Below are positions 1-11,372 of a DNA stretch of 64,000 nt, piece by piece. The stretch is from Limanda limanda (taxonomy: Eukaryota > Chordata > Actinopteri > Pleuronectiformes > Pleuronectidae), in NCBI RefSeq assembly GCF_963576545.1, contig NW_026870411.1, forward strand, positions 124,001 through 188,000. Direction: 5' to 3'. The stretch's first letter is position 1. Every line of letters starts with the position of its first letter. Position numbers and translations under genes: made by a program. A model generated the notes under the pieces. The model worked only from the letters and a program-made list of their open reading frames with translations, had not been told where the DNA came from and did not search any database.

Positions 1-159
1 GTAGGCTCTACCCCCACTAAATGGGGTAGCGCGCATCGATCGGTACCATCCTTGAGCTTCTCCGACTTTTGGAAGGGTTAGGGTTAGGGTTAGGGATGAA
101 AGCACATAGGAGAAAGAGATATTCTTGAATAACTTTTTTTGTGAAGGTCGGAGAGACTT

Positions 160-314
160 GGAAAGTGGTTGCATCTGGACTAATTTGGGTCCTGCGGATC
201 GATTGGTACCATCCCCGAGCTTGTACGACCTTCGGAAGAGGTCGACCGACGAAATTCCCCCAAATCTGAGGAGATATTCTTGAATAACTTTTTTTGTGAA
301 GGTCGGAGAGACTT
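160..314 (+). repeat. Representative B monomer (155 bp, consensus)
   Basis: This unit matches the B consensus. Positions 1-79 are collinear with A: weak at 1-19, 15 of 21 bases equal at 20-40, and about 85% equal at 39-79 including ATCGAT and GGTACC. Positions 80-111 are specific to B and contain the palindrome GGTCGACC (a SalI site) and a C5 run. Positions 112-155 are the 44-bp tail shared with A. B has no telomeric hexamer. A six-bp hairpin arm pair lies at 67-72 and 80-85. Nine CpG sites are present. B makes up 27% of the units and is nearly always flanked by A. Confidence 0.97.
226..244 (+). other. B-unit hairpin CGACCT/AGGTCG (representative)
   Basis: A perfect 6-bp inverted repeat with the 7-base loop TCGGAAG sits at B positions 67-72 and 80-85, and overlaps the GGTCGACC palindrome. 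The corresponding A region lacks the right arm. Variants in some copies hit the stem (TACAACC at 45025, 49706, 57116 and others; GGTTGACC at 36408) without a partner change. Confidence 0.65.
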
Positions 315-488
315 GCAAGTAGGCTCTACCCCCACTAAATGGGGTAGCACGCATCGATCGGTACCATCCTTGAGCTTCTCCGACTTTCGGAAGGGTTAGG
401 GTTAGGGTTAGGGATGAAAGCACATAGGAGAAAGAGATATTCTTGAATAACTTTTTTTGTGAAGGTCGGAGAGACTTGCAAGTAGGCT

Positions 489-510
489 CTACCCCCACTA
501 AATGGGGTAG
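489..510 (+). other. A-unit hairpin CTACCCC/GGGGTAG (representative)
   Basis: A perfect 7-bp inverted repeat with an 8-base loop lies at unit positions 12-18 and 27-33. The stem can extend by two G-C pairs beyond one T/C mismatch. It recurs in nearly every A unit. The right arm is hit by variants that break pairing (GGGGTTG from 31843 on, GGGGTAA at 3347, 42115 and others, ATAGGG at 16171 and 22253) and I saw no compensating change in the left arm. The stem is therefore real in sequence, but selection on it is unsupported. Confidence 0.7.
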
Positions 511-555
511 CGCGCATCGATCGGTACCATCCTTGAGCTTCTCCGACTTTCGGAA

Positions 556-576
556 GGGTTAGGGTTAGGGTTAGGG
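556..576 (+). other. Telomere-like tract GGG(TTAGGG)3, G-quadruplex candidate (representative)
   Basis: Every A unit carries this tract at unit positions 79-99. It has four GGG runs separated by TTA loops, the minimal arrangement of an intramolecular telomeric G-quadruplex. This copy is in the consensus unit 478-640. Most of the 291 A units have the same 21 bases. Units with two hexamers have only three GGG runs and the two 169-bp units have five. Folding is established for the identical vertebrate telomere sequence; here it is predicted only. The G-rich strand is + throughout. Confidence 0.9.
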
Positions 577-2865
577 ATGAAAGCACATAGGAGAAAGAGA
601 TATTCTTGAATAACTTTTTTTGTGAAGGTCGGAGAGACTTGCAAGTAGGCTCTACCCCCACTAAATGGGGTAGCGCGCATCGATCGGTACCATCCTTGAG
701 CTTCTCCGACTTTCGGAAGGGTTAGGGTTAGGGTTAGGGATGAAAGCACATAGGAGAAAGAGATATTCTTGAATAACTTTTTTTGTGAAGGTCGGAGAGA
801 CTTGAAAAGTGGTTGCATCTGGACTAATTTGGGTCCTGCGGATCGATTGGTACCATCCCCGAGCTTTTACGACCTTCGGAAGAGGTCGACCGACGAAATT
901 CCCCCAAATTTGAGGAGATATTCTTGAATAACTTTTTTTGTGAAGGTCGGAGAGACTTGCAAGTAGGCTCTACCCCCACTAAATGGGGTAGCGCGCATCG
1001 ATCGGTACCATCCTTGAGCTTCTCCGACTTTCGGAAGGGTTAGGGTTAGGGTTAGGGATGAAAGCACATAGGAGAAAGAGATATTCTTGAATAACTTTTT
1101 TTGTGAAGGTCGGAGAGACTTGGAAAGTGGTTGCATCTGGACTAATTTGGGTCCTGCAGATCGATTGGTACCATCCCCGAGCTTGTACGACCTTCGGAAG
1201 AGGTCGACCGACGAAATTCCCCCAAATTTGAGGAGATATTCTTGAATAACTTTTTTTGTGAAGGTCGGAGAGACTTGCAAGTAGGCTCTACCCCCACTAA
1301 ATGGGGTAGCGCGCATCGATCGGTACCATCCTTGAGCTTCTCCGACTTTCGGAAGGGTTAGGGTTAGGGTTAGGGATGAAAGCACATAGGAGAAAGAGAT
1401 ATTCTTGAATAACTTTTTTTGTGAAGGTCGGAGAGACTTGGAAAGTGGTTGCATCTGGACTAATTTGGGTCCTGCGGATCGATTGGTACCATCCCCGAGC
1501 TTGTACGACCTTCGGAAGAGGTCGACCGACGAAATTCCCCCAAATCTGAGGAGATATTCTTGAATAACTTTTTTTGTGAAGGTTGGAGAGACTTGCAAGT
1601 AGGCTCTACCCCCACTAAATGGGGTAGCGCGCATCGATCGGTACCATCCTTGAGCTTCTCCGACTTTCGGAAGGGTTAGGGTTAGGGATGAAAGCACATA
1701 GGAGAAAGAGATATTCTTGAATAACTTTTTTTGTGAAGGTCGGAGAGACTTGCAAGTAGGCTCTACCCCCACTAAATGGGGTAGCGCGCATCGATCGGTA
1801 CCATCCTTGAGCTTCTCCGACTTTTGGAAGGGTTAGGGTTAGGGTTAGGGATGAAAGCACATAGGAGAAAGAGATATTCTTGAATAACTTTTTTTGTGAA
1901 GGTCGGAGAGACTTGGAAAGTGGTTGCATCTGGACTAATTTGGGTCCTGCGGATCGATTGGTACCATCCCCGAGCTTGTACGACCTTCGGAAGAGGTCGA
2001 CCGACGAAATTCCCCCAAATCTGAGGAGATATTCTTGAATAACTTTTTTTGTGAAGGTCGGAGAGACTTGCAAGTAGGCTCTACCCCCACTAAATGGGGT
2101 AGCGCGCATCGATCGGTACCATCCTTGAGCTTCTCCGACTTTCGGAAGGGTTAGGGTTAGGGTTAGGGATGAAAGCACATAGGAGAAAGAGATATTCTTG
2201 AATAACTTTTTTTGTGAAGGTCGGAGAGACTTGCAAGTAGGCTCTACCCCCACTAAATGGGGTAGCGCGCATCGATCGGTACCATCCTTGAGCTTCTCCG
2301 ACTTTCGGAAGGGTTAGGGTTAGGGATGAAAGCACATAGGAGAAAGAGATATTCTTGAATAACTTTTTTTGTGAAGGTCGGAGAGACTTGAAAAGTGGTT
2401 GCATCTGGACTAATTTGGGTCCTGCGGATCGATTGGTACCATCCCCGAGCTTGTACGACCTTCGGAAGAGGTCGACCGACGAAATTCCCCCAAATCTGAG
2501 GAGATATTCTTGAATAACTTTTTTTGTGAAGGTCGGAGAGACTTGCAAGTAGGCTCTACCCCCACTAAATGGGGTAGCGCGCATCGATCAGTACCATCCT
2601 TGAGCTTCTCCGACTTTCGGAAGGGTTAGGGTTAGGGATGAAAGCACATAGGAGAAAGAGATATTCTTGAATAACTGTTTTTTGTGAAGGTCGGAGAGAC
2701 TTGCAAGTAGGCTCTACCCCCACTAAATGGGGTAGCGCGCATCGATCGGTACCATCCTTGAGCTTCTCCGACTTTCGGAAGGGTTAGGGTTAGGGTTAGG
2801 GATGAAAGCACATAGGAGAAAGAGATATTCTTGAATAACTTTTTTTGTGAAGGTCGGAGAGACTT

Positions 2866-5800
2866 GGAAAGTGGTTGCATCTGGACTAATTTGGGTCCTG
2901 CGGATCGATTGGTACCATCCCCGAGCTTGTACGACCTTCGGAAGAGGTCGACCGACGAAATTCCCCCAAATCTGAGGAGATATTCTTGAATAACTTTTTT
3001 TGTGAAGGTCGGAGAGACTTGCAAGTAGGCTCTACCCCCACTAAATGGGGTAGCGCGCATCGATCGGTACCATCCTTGAGCTTCTCCGACTTTCGGAAGG
3101 GTTAGGGTTAGGGTTAGGGATGAAAGCACATAGGAGAAAGAGATATTCTTGAATAACTTTTTTTGTGAAGGTCGGAGAGACTTGCAAGTAGGCTCTACCC
3201 CCACTAAATGGGGTAGCGCGCATCGATCGGTACCATCCTTGAGCTTCTCCGACTTTCGGAAGGGTTAGGGTTAGGGTTAGGGATGAAAGCACATAGGAGA
3301 AAGAGATATTCTTGAATAACTTTTTTTGTGAAGGTCGGAGAGACTTGCAAGTAGGCTCTACCCCCACTAAATGGGGTAACGCGCATCGATCGGTACCATC
3401 CTTGAGCTTCTCCGACTTTCGGAAGGGTTAGGGTTAGGGTTAGGGATGAAAGCACATAGGAGAAAGAGATATTCTTGAATAACTTTTTTTGTGAAGGTCG
3501 GAGAGACTTGCAAGTAGGCTCTACCCCCACTAAATGGGGTAGCGCGCATCGATCGGTACCATCCTTGAGCTTCTCCGACTTTCGGAAGGGTTAGGGTTAG
3601 GGTTAGGGATGAAAGCACATAGGAGAAAGAGATATTCTTGAATAACTTTTTTTGTGAAGGTCGGAGAGACTTGCAAGTAGGCTCTACCCCCACTAAATGG
3701 GTTAGCGCGCATCGATCGGTACCATCCTTGAGCTTCTCCGACTTTCGGAAGGGTTAGGGTTAGGGTTAGGGATGAAAGCACATAGGAGAAAGAGATATTC
3801 TTGAATAACTTTTTTTGTGAAGGTCGGAGAGACTTGCAAGTAGGCTCTACCCCCACTAAATGGGGTAGCGCGCATCGATCGGTACCATTTGTGAGCTTCT
3901 CATACTTTCGGAAGGGTTAGGGTTAGGGTTAGGGATGAAAGCACATAGGAGAAAGAGATATTCTTGAATAACTTTTTTTGTGAAGGTCGGAGAGACTTGA
4001 AAAGTGGTTGCATCTGGACTAATTTGGGTCCTGCGGATCGATTGGTACCATCCCCGAGCTTGTACGACCTTCGGAAGAGGTCGACCGACGAAATTCCCCC
4101 AAATCTGAGGAGATATTCTTGAATAACTTTTTTTGTGAAGGTCGGAGAGACTTGCAAGTAGGCTCTACCCCCACTAAATGGGGTAGCGCGCATCGATCGA
4201 TACCATCCTTGAGCTTCTCCGACTTTCGGAAGGGTTAGGGTTAGGGTTAGGGATGAAAGCACATAGGAGAAAGAGATATTCTTGAATAACTTTTTTTGTG
4301 AAGGTCGGAGAGACTTGCAAGTAGGCTCTACCCCCACTAAATGGGGTAGCGCGCATCGATCGGTACCATCCTTGAGCTTCTCCGACTTTCGGAAGGGTTA
4401 GGGTTAGGGTTAGGGATGAAAGCACATAGGAGAAAGAGATATTCTTGAATAACTTTTTTTGTGAAGGTCGGAGAGACTTGGAAAGTGGTTGCATCTGGAC
4501 TAATTTGGGTCCTGCGGATCGATTGGTACCATCCCCGAGCTTGTACGACCTTCGGAAGAGGTCGACCGACGAAATTCCCCCAAATCTGAGGAGATATTCT
4601 TGAATAACTTTTTTTGTGAAGGTCGGAGAGACTTGCAAGTAGGCTCTACCCCCACTAAATGGGGTAGCGCGCATCGATCGGTACTATCCTTGAGCTTCTC
4701 CGACTTTCGGAAGGGTTAGGGTTAGGGTTAGGGATGAAAGCACATAGGAGAAAGAGATATTCTTGAATAACTTTTTTTGTGAAGGTCGGAGAGACTTGCA
4801 AGTAGGCTCTACCCCCACTAAATGGGGTAGCGCGCATCGATCGGTACCATCCTTGAGCTTCTCCGACTTTCGGAAGGGTTAGGGTTAGGGTTAGGGATGA
4901 AAGCACATAGGAGAAAGAGATATTCTTGAATAACTTTTTTTGTGAAGGTCGGAGAGACTTGCAAGTAGGCTCTACCCCCACTAAATGGGGTAGCGCGCAT
5001 CGATCGGTACCATCCTTGAGCTTCTCCGACTTTCGGAAGGGTTAGGGTTAGGGTTAGGGATGAAAGCACATAGGAGAAAGAGATATTCTTGAATAACTTT
5101 TTTTGTGAAGGTCGGAGAGACTTGCAAGTAGGCTCTACCCCCACTAAATGGGGTAGCGCGCATCGATCGGTACCATCCTTGAGCTTCTCCGACTTTCGGA
5201 AGGGTTAGGGTTAGGGTTAGGGATGAAAGCACATAGGAGAAAGAGATATTCTTGAATAACTTTTTTTGTGAAGGTCGGAGAGACTTGCAAGTAGGCTCTA
5301 CCCCCACTAAATGGGGTAGCGCGCATCGATCGGTACCATCCTTGAGCTTCTCCGACTTTCGGAAGGGTTAGGGTTAGGGTTAGGGATGAAAGCACATAGG
5401 AGAAAGAGATATTCTTGAATAACTTTTTTTGTGAAGGTCGGAGAGACTTGCAAGTAGGCTCTACCCCCACTAAATGGGGTAGCGCGCATCGATCGGTACC
5501 ATTTGTGAGCTTCTCCGACTTTCGGAAGGGTTAGGGTTAGGGTTAGGGATGAAAGCACATAGGAGAAAGAGATATTCTTGAATAACTTTTTTTGTGAAGG
5601 TCGGAGAGACTTGAAAAGTGGTTGCATCTGGACTAATTTGGGTCCTGCGGATCGATTGGTACCATCCCCGAGCTTGTACGACCTTCGGAAGAGGTCGACC
5701 GACGAAATTCCCCCAAATCTGAGGAGATATTCTTGAATAACTTTTTTTGTGAAGGTCGGAGAGACTTGCAAGTAGGCTCTACCCCCACTAAATGGGGTAG

Positions 5801-6248
5801 CGCGCATCGATCGATACCATCCTTGAGCTTCTCCGACTTTCGGAAGGGTTAGGGTTAGGGTTAGGGATGAAAGCACATAGGAGAAAGAGATATTCTTGAA
5901 TAACTTTTTTTGTGAAGGTCGGAGAGACTTGCAAGTAGGCTCTACCCCCACTAAATGGGGTAGCGCGCATCGATCGATACCATCCTTGAGCTTCTCCGAC
6001 TTTCGGAAGGGTAAGGGTTAGGGTTAGGGATGAAAGCACATAGGAGAAAGAGATATTCTTGAATAACTTTTTTTGTGAAGGTCGGAGAGACTTGGAAAGT
6101 GGTTGCATCTGGACTAATTTGGGTCCTGCGGATCGATTGGTACCATCCCCGAGCTTGTACGACCTTTGGAAGAGGTCGACCGACGAAATTCCCCCAAATC
6201 TGAGGAGATATTCTTGAATAACTTTTTTTGTGAAGGTCGGAGAGACTT
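2866..6248 (+). repeat. 1,614-bp higher-order repeat, two tandem copies (B-A6-B-A2)
   Basis: Units 2866-4479 and 4480-6093 have the same order, one B, six A, one B, two A, at an offset of 1,614 bp, followed by the next B (6094-6248). B units start at 2866, 3999, 4480, 5613 and 6094. Shared rare variants support a single duplication: the sixth A of each copy (3836, 5450) has CATTTGTGAG in place of CATCCTTGAG, the next B (3999, 5613) begins GAAAAG, and the A after it (4154, 5768) has CGATACC in place of CGGTACC. Private changes since then include GGGGTAACG in unit 3347, GGGTTAGC in unit 3673 and TCATAC in unit 3836. Confidence 0.85.
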
Positions 6249-8166
6249 GCAAGTAGGCTCTAACCCCACTAAATGGGGTAGCGCGCATCGATCGGTACCA
6301 TCCTTGAGCTTCTCCGACTTTCGGAAGGGTTAGGGTTAGGGTTAGGGATGAAAGCACATAGGAGAAAGAGATATTCTTGAATAACTTTTTTTGTGAAGGT
6401 CGGAGAGACTTGCAAGTAGGCTCTACCCCCACTAAATGGGGTAGCGCGCATCGATCGGTACCATTCGTGAGCTTCTCCGACTTTTGGAAGGGTTAGGGTT
6501 AGGGTTAGGGATGAAAGCACATAGGAGAAAGAGATATTCTTGAATAACTTTTTTTGTGAAGGTCGGAGAGACTTGGAAAGTGGTTGCATCTGGACTAATT
6601 TGGGTCATGCAGATCGATTGGTACCATCCCCGAGCTTGTACGACCTTCGGAAGAGGTCGACCGACGAAATTCCCCCAAATTTGAGGAGATATTCTTGAAT
6701 AACTTTTTTTGTGAAGGTCGGAGAGACTTGCAAGTAGGCTCTACCCCCACTAAATGGGGTAGCGCGCATCGATCGGTACCATCCTTGAGCTTCTCCGACT
6801 TTCGGAAGGGTTAGGGTTAGGGTTAGGGATGAAAGCACATAGGAGAAAGAGATATTCTTGAATAACTTTTTTTGTGAAGGTCGGAGAGACTTGGAAAGTG
6901 GTTGCATCTGGACTAATTTGGGTCATGCGGATCGATTGGTACCATCCCCGAGCTTGTACGACCTTCGGAAGAGGTCGACCGACGAAATTCCCCCAAATTT
7001 GAGGAGATATTCTTGAATAACTTTTTTTGTGAAGGTCGGAGAGACTTGCAAGTAGGCTCTACCCCCACTAAATGGGGTAGCGCGCATCGATCGGTACCAT
7101 CTTTGAGCTTCTCCGACTTTCGGAAGGGTTAGGGTTAGGGTTAGGGATGAAAGCACATAGGAGAAAGAGATATTCTTGAATAACTTTTTTTGTGAAGGTC
7201 GGAGAGACTTGAAAAGTGGTTGCATCTGGACTAATTTTGGTCCTGCGGATCGATTGGTACCATCCCCGAGCTTGTACGACCTTCGGAAGAGGTCGACCGA
7301 CGAAATTCCCCCAAATCTGAGGAGATATTCTTGAATAACTTTTTTTGTGAAGGTCGGAGAGACTTGCAAGTAGGCTCTACCCCCACTAAATGGGGTAGCG
7401 CGCATCGATCGGTACCATCCTTGAGCTTCTCCGACTTTCGGAAGGGTTAGGGTTAGGGTTAGGGATGAAAGCACATAGGAGAAAGAGATATTCTTGAATA
7501 ACTTTTTTTGTGAAGGTCGGAGAGACTTGCAAGTAGGCTCTACCCCCACTAAATGGGGTAGCGCGCATCGATCGATACCATCCTTGAGCTTCTCCGACTT
7601 TCGGAAGGGTTAGGGTTAGGGTTAGGGATGAAAGCACATAGGAGAAAGAGATATTCTTGAATAACTTTTTTTGTGAAGGTCGGAGAGACTTGGAAAGTGG
7701 TTGCATCTGGACTAATTTGGGTCCTGCGGATCGATTGGTACCATCCCCGAGCTTGTACGACCTTTGGAAGAGGTCGACCGACGAAATTCCCCCAAATCTG
7801 AGGAGATATTCTTGAATAACTTTTTTTGTGAAGGTCGGAGAGACTTGCAAGTAGGCTCTACCCCCACTAAATGGGGTAGCGCGCATCGATCGGTACCATT
7901 CTTGAGCTTCTCCGACTTTCGGAAGGGTTAGGGTTAGGGTTAGGGATGAAAGCACATAGGAGAAAGAGATATTCTTGAATAACTTTTTTTGTGAAGGTCG
8001 GAGAGACTTGCAAGTAGGCTCTACCCCCACTAAATGGGGTAGCGCGCATCGATCGGTACCATCCTTGAGCTTCTCCGACTTTCGGAAGGGTTAGGGTTAG
8101 GGATGAAAGCACATAGGAGAAAGAGATATTCTTGAATAACTTTTTTTGTGAAGGTCGGAGAGACTT
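6249..8166 (+). repeat. Array segment: A2-B-A1-B-A1-B-A2-B-A2
   Basis: B units start at 6575, 6893, 7211 and 7692. B 6575 and B 6893 share the variant GGGTCATGC (consensus GGGTCCTGC), which marks them as recent neighbours. Unit 6412 has CATTCGTGAG, the CpG-bearing form of the CATTTGTGAG seen in units 3836, 5450 and 25930. Unit 7847 has CATTCTTGAG, a variant that otherwise reappears only beyond 51.6 kb. Unit 8010 is a two-hexamer (157-bp) A. Confidence 0.92.
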
Positions 8167-9114
8167 GAAAAGTGGTTGCATCTGGACTAATTTGGGTCCT
8201 GCGGATCGATTGGTACCATCCCCGAGCTTGTACGACCTTCGGAAGAGGTCGACCGACGAAATTCCCCCAAATCTGAGGAGATATTCTTGAATAACTTTTT
8301 TTGTGAAGGTCGGAGAGACTTGCAAGTAGGCTCTACCCCCACTAAATGGGGTAGCGCGCATCGATCGGTACCATCCTTGAGCTTCTCCGACTTTCGGAAG
8401 GGTTAGGGTTAGGGTTAGGGATGAAAGCACATAGGAGAAAGAGATATTCTTGAATAACTTTTTTTGTGAAGGTCGGAGAGACTTGGAAAGTGGTTGCATC
8501 CGGACTAATTTGGGTCCTGCGGATCGATTGGTACCATCCCTGAGCTTGTACGACCTTCGGAAGAGGTCGACCGACGAAATTCCCCCAAATCTGAGGAGAT
8601 ATTCTTGAATAACTTTTTTTGTGAAGGTCGGAGAGACTTGCAAGTAGGCTCTACCCCCACTAAATGGGGTAGCGCGCATCGATCGGTACCATCCTTGAGC
8701 TTCTCCGACTTTCGGAAGGGTTAGGGTTAGGGTTAGGGATGAAAGCACATAGGAGAAAGAGATATTCTTGAATAACTTTTTTTGTGAAGGTCGGAGAGAC
8801 TTGCAAGTAGGCTCTACCCCCACTAAATGGGGTAGCGCGCATCGATCGGTACCATCCTTGAGCTTCTCCGACTTTCGGAAGGGTTAGGGTTAGGGATGAA
8901 AGCACATAGGAGAAAGAGATATTCTTGAATAACTTTTTTTGTGAAGGTCGGAGAGACTTGGAAAGTGGTTGCATCTGGACTAATTTGGGTCCTGCGGATC
9001 GATTGGTACCATCCCCGAGCTTGTACGACCTTCGAAAGAGGTCGACCGACGAAATTCCCCCAAATCTGAGGAGATATTCTTGAATAACTTTTTTTGTGAA
9101 GGTCGGAGAGACTT
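8167..9114 (+). repeat. Dispersed 948-bp cassette B-A-B-A-A(157)-B, copy 1 of 3
   Basis: The same six-unit order with the same lengths recurs at 26093-27040 and 35057-36004. In all three copies the second B (8485, 26411, 35375) has CATCCGG in place of CATCTGG and CATCCCTGAG in place of CATCCCCGAG, and the first B (8167, 26093, 35057) begins GAAAAG. These linked variants occur nowhere else in the window. This copy differs in its last B, which has TTCGAAAG near 9034. Confidence 0.85.
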
Positions 9115-11372
9115 GCAAGTAGGCTCTACCCCCACTAAATGGGGTAGCGCGCATCGATCGGTACCATCCTTGAGCTTCTCCAACTTTCGGAAGGGTTAGG
9201 GTTAGGGTTAGGGATGAAAGCACATAGGAGAAAGAGATATTCTTGAATAACTTTTTTTGTGAAGGTCGGAGAGACTTGCAAGTAGGCTCTACCCCCACTA
9301 AATGGGGTAGCGCGCATCGATCGGTACCATCCTTGAGCTTCTCCGACTTTCGGAAGGGTTAGGGTTAGGGTTAGGGATGAAAGCACATAGGAGAAAGAGA
9401 TATTCTTGAATAACTTTTTTTGTGAAGGTCGGAGAGACTTGCAAGTAGGCTCTACCCCCACTAAATGGGGTAGCGCGCATCGATCGGTACCATCCTTGAG
9501 CTTCTCCGACTTTCGGAAGGGTTAGGGTTAGGGTTAGGGATGAAAGCACATAGGAGAAAGAGATATTCTTGAATAACTTTTTTTGTGAAGGTCGGAGAGA
9601 CTTGCAAGTAGGCTCTACCCCCACTAAATGGGGTAGCGCGCATCGATCGGTACCATCCTTGAGCTTCTCCGACTTTCGGAAGGGTTAGGGTTAGGGTTAG
9701 GGATGAAAGCACATAGGAGAAAGAGATATTCTTGAATAACTTTTTTTGTGAAGGTCGGAGAGACTTGGAAAGTGGTTGCATCTGGACTAATTTGGGTCCT
9801 GCGGATCGATTGGTACCATCCCCGAGCTTGTACGACCTTCGGAAGAGGTCGACCGACGAAATTCCCCCAAATCTGAGGAGATATTCTTGAATAACTTTTT
9901 TTGTGAAGGTCGGAGAGACTTGCAAGTAGGCTCTACCCCCACTAAATGGGGTAGCGCGCATCGATCGGTACCATCCTTGAGCTTCTCCGACTTTCGGAAG
10001 GGTTAGGGTTAGGGTTAGGGATGAAAGCACATAGGAGAAAGAGATATTCTTGAATAACTTTTTTTGTGAAGGTCGGAGAGACTTGCAAGTAGGCTCTACC
10101 CCCACTAAATGGGGTAGCGCGCATCGATCGGTACCATCCTTGAGCTTCTCCGACTTTCGGAAGGGTTAGGGTTAGGGTTAGGGATGAAAGCACATAGGAG
10201 AAAGAGATATTCTTGAATAACTTTTTTTGTGAAGGTCGGAGAGACTTGCAAGTAGGCTCTACCCCCACTAAATGGGGTAGCGCGCATCGATCGGTACCAT
10301 CCTTGAGCTTCTCCGACTTTCGGAAGGGTTAGGGTTAGGGTTAGGGATGAAAGCACATAGGAGAAAGAGATATTCTTGAATAACTTTTTTTGTGAAGGTC
10401 GGAGAGACTTGCAAGTAGGCTCTACCCCCACTAAATGGGGTAGCGCGCATCGATCGGTACCATCCTTGAGCTTCTCCGACTTTCGGAAGGGTTAGGGTTA
10501 GGGTTAGGGATGAAAGCACATAGGAGAAAGAGATATTCTTGAATAACTTTTTTTGTGAAGGTCGGAGAGACTTGCAAGTAGGCTCTACCCCCACTAAATG
10601 GGGTAGCGCGCATCGATCGGTACCATCCTTGAGCTTCTCCGACTTTCGGAAGGGTTAGGGTTAGGGTTAGGGATGAAAGCACATAGGAGAAAGAGATATT
10701 CTTGAATAACTTTTTTTGTGAAGGTCGGAGAGACTTGCAAGTAGGCTCTACCCCCACTAAATGGGGTAGCGCGCATCGATCGGTACCATCCTTGAGCTTC
10801 TCCGACTTTCGGAAGGGTTAGGGTTAGGGTTAGGGATGAAAGCACATAGGAGAAAGAGATATTCTTGAATAACTTTTTTTGTGAAGGTCGGAGAGACTTG
10901 GAAAGTGGTTGCATCTGGACTAATTTGGGTCCTGCGGATCGATTGGTACCATCCCCGAGCTTGTACGACCTTCGGAAGAGGTCGACCGACGAAATTCCCC
11001 CAAATTTGAGGAGATATTCTTGAATAACTTTTTTTGTGAAGGTCGGAGAGACTTGCAAGTAGGCTCTACCCCCACTAAATGGGGTAGCGCGCATCGATCG
11101 GTACCATCCTTGAGCTTCTCCGACTTTCGGAAGGGTTAGGGTTAGGGTTAGGGATGAAAGCACATAGGAGAAAGAGATATTCTTGAATAACTTTTTTTGT
11201 GAAGGTCGGAGAGACTTGGAAAGTGGTTGCATCTGGACTAATTTGGGTCCTGCGGATCGATTGGTACCATCCCCGAGCTTGTACGACCTTCGGAAGAGGT
11301 CGACCGACGAAATTCCCCCAAATTTGAGGAGATATTCTTGAATAACTTTTTTTGTGAAGGTCGGAGAGACTT
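9115..11372 (+). repeat. Array segment: A4-B-A6-B-A1-B-A1
   Basis: Four A units, B 9767, six A units, then B 10900 and B 11218 alternating with single A units. All A units here have three hexamers and are very close to consensus, with one CpG loss (TCCAAC at 9182). The A6 run followed by AB alternation resembles the pattern at 13758-15526 and 19840-21608. Confidence 0.92.

Larger units (their letters stand above)
478..640 (+). repeat. Representative A monomer (163 bp, consensus)
   Basis: This unit matches the A consensus. In order it holds: a C-rich/G-rich inverted repeat (unit positions 12-18 and 27-33); a palindrome-dense stretch with GCGCGC, ATCGAT, CGATCG and GGTACC (34-51); a segment shared with B (39-79, six mismatches); GGG(TTAGGG)3 at 79-99; an A-only purine-rich stretch (100-119); and a 44-bp AT-rich tail identical to that of B (120-163) with a T7 run at 138-144. 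GC is 77 of 163. It carries seven CpG sites, at 34, 36, 41, 45, 67, 74 and 153. I see no promoter or coding signal. Confidence 0.97.
1..2865 (+). repeat. Array segment 1: irregular A/B order at the left edge
   Basis: The window opens 4 bases inside an A unit. Order as A-run lengths between B units: A1-B-A3-B-A1-B-A1-B-A2-B-A2-B-A2. B units start at 160, 804, 1122, 1440, 1915 and 2390. Two-hexamer A units start at 1595 and 2233. The unit 2545-2702 is a 158-bp form: two hexamers plus one extra base, because its T7 run reads TGTTTTTT (G at 2677). B 804 begins GAAAAG instead of GGAAAG, a variant that recurs in ten further B units before 36.5 kb. No non-satellite sequence is present. Confidence 0.95.

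Noticed and set aside
198..208. RNA polymerase III B-box-like GATCGATTG in B
   Set aside because: It differs from GWTCRANNC at the last base, there is no A box at the right distance, and no tRNA cloverleaf can be drawn around it.
228..250. CENP-B-box-like TTCG....A in B
   Set aside because: The TTCG, the spacing and the A fit the NTTCGNNNNANNCGGGN pattern, but the required CGGG is TCGA in B and the A is missing in the A monomer.
556..576. True telomere end
   Set aside because: Hexamer runs are only two to four copies long and are always followed by the A-specific sequence, so they are interstitial.
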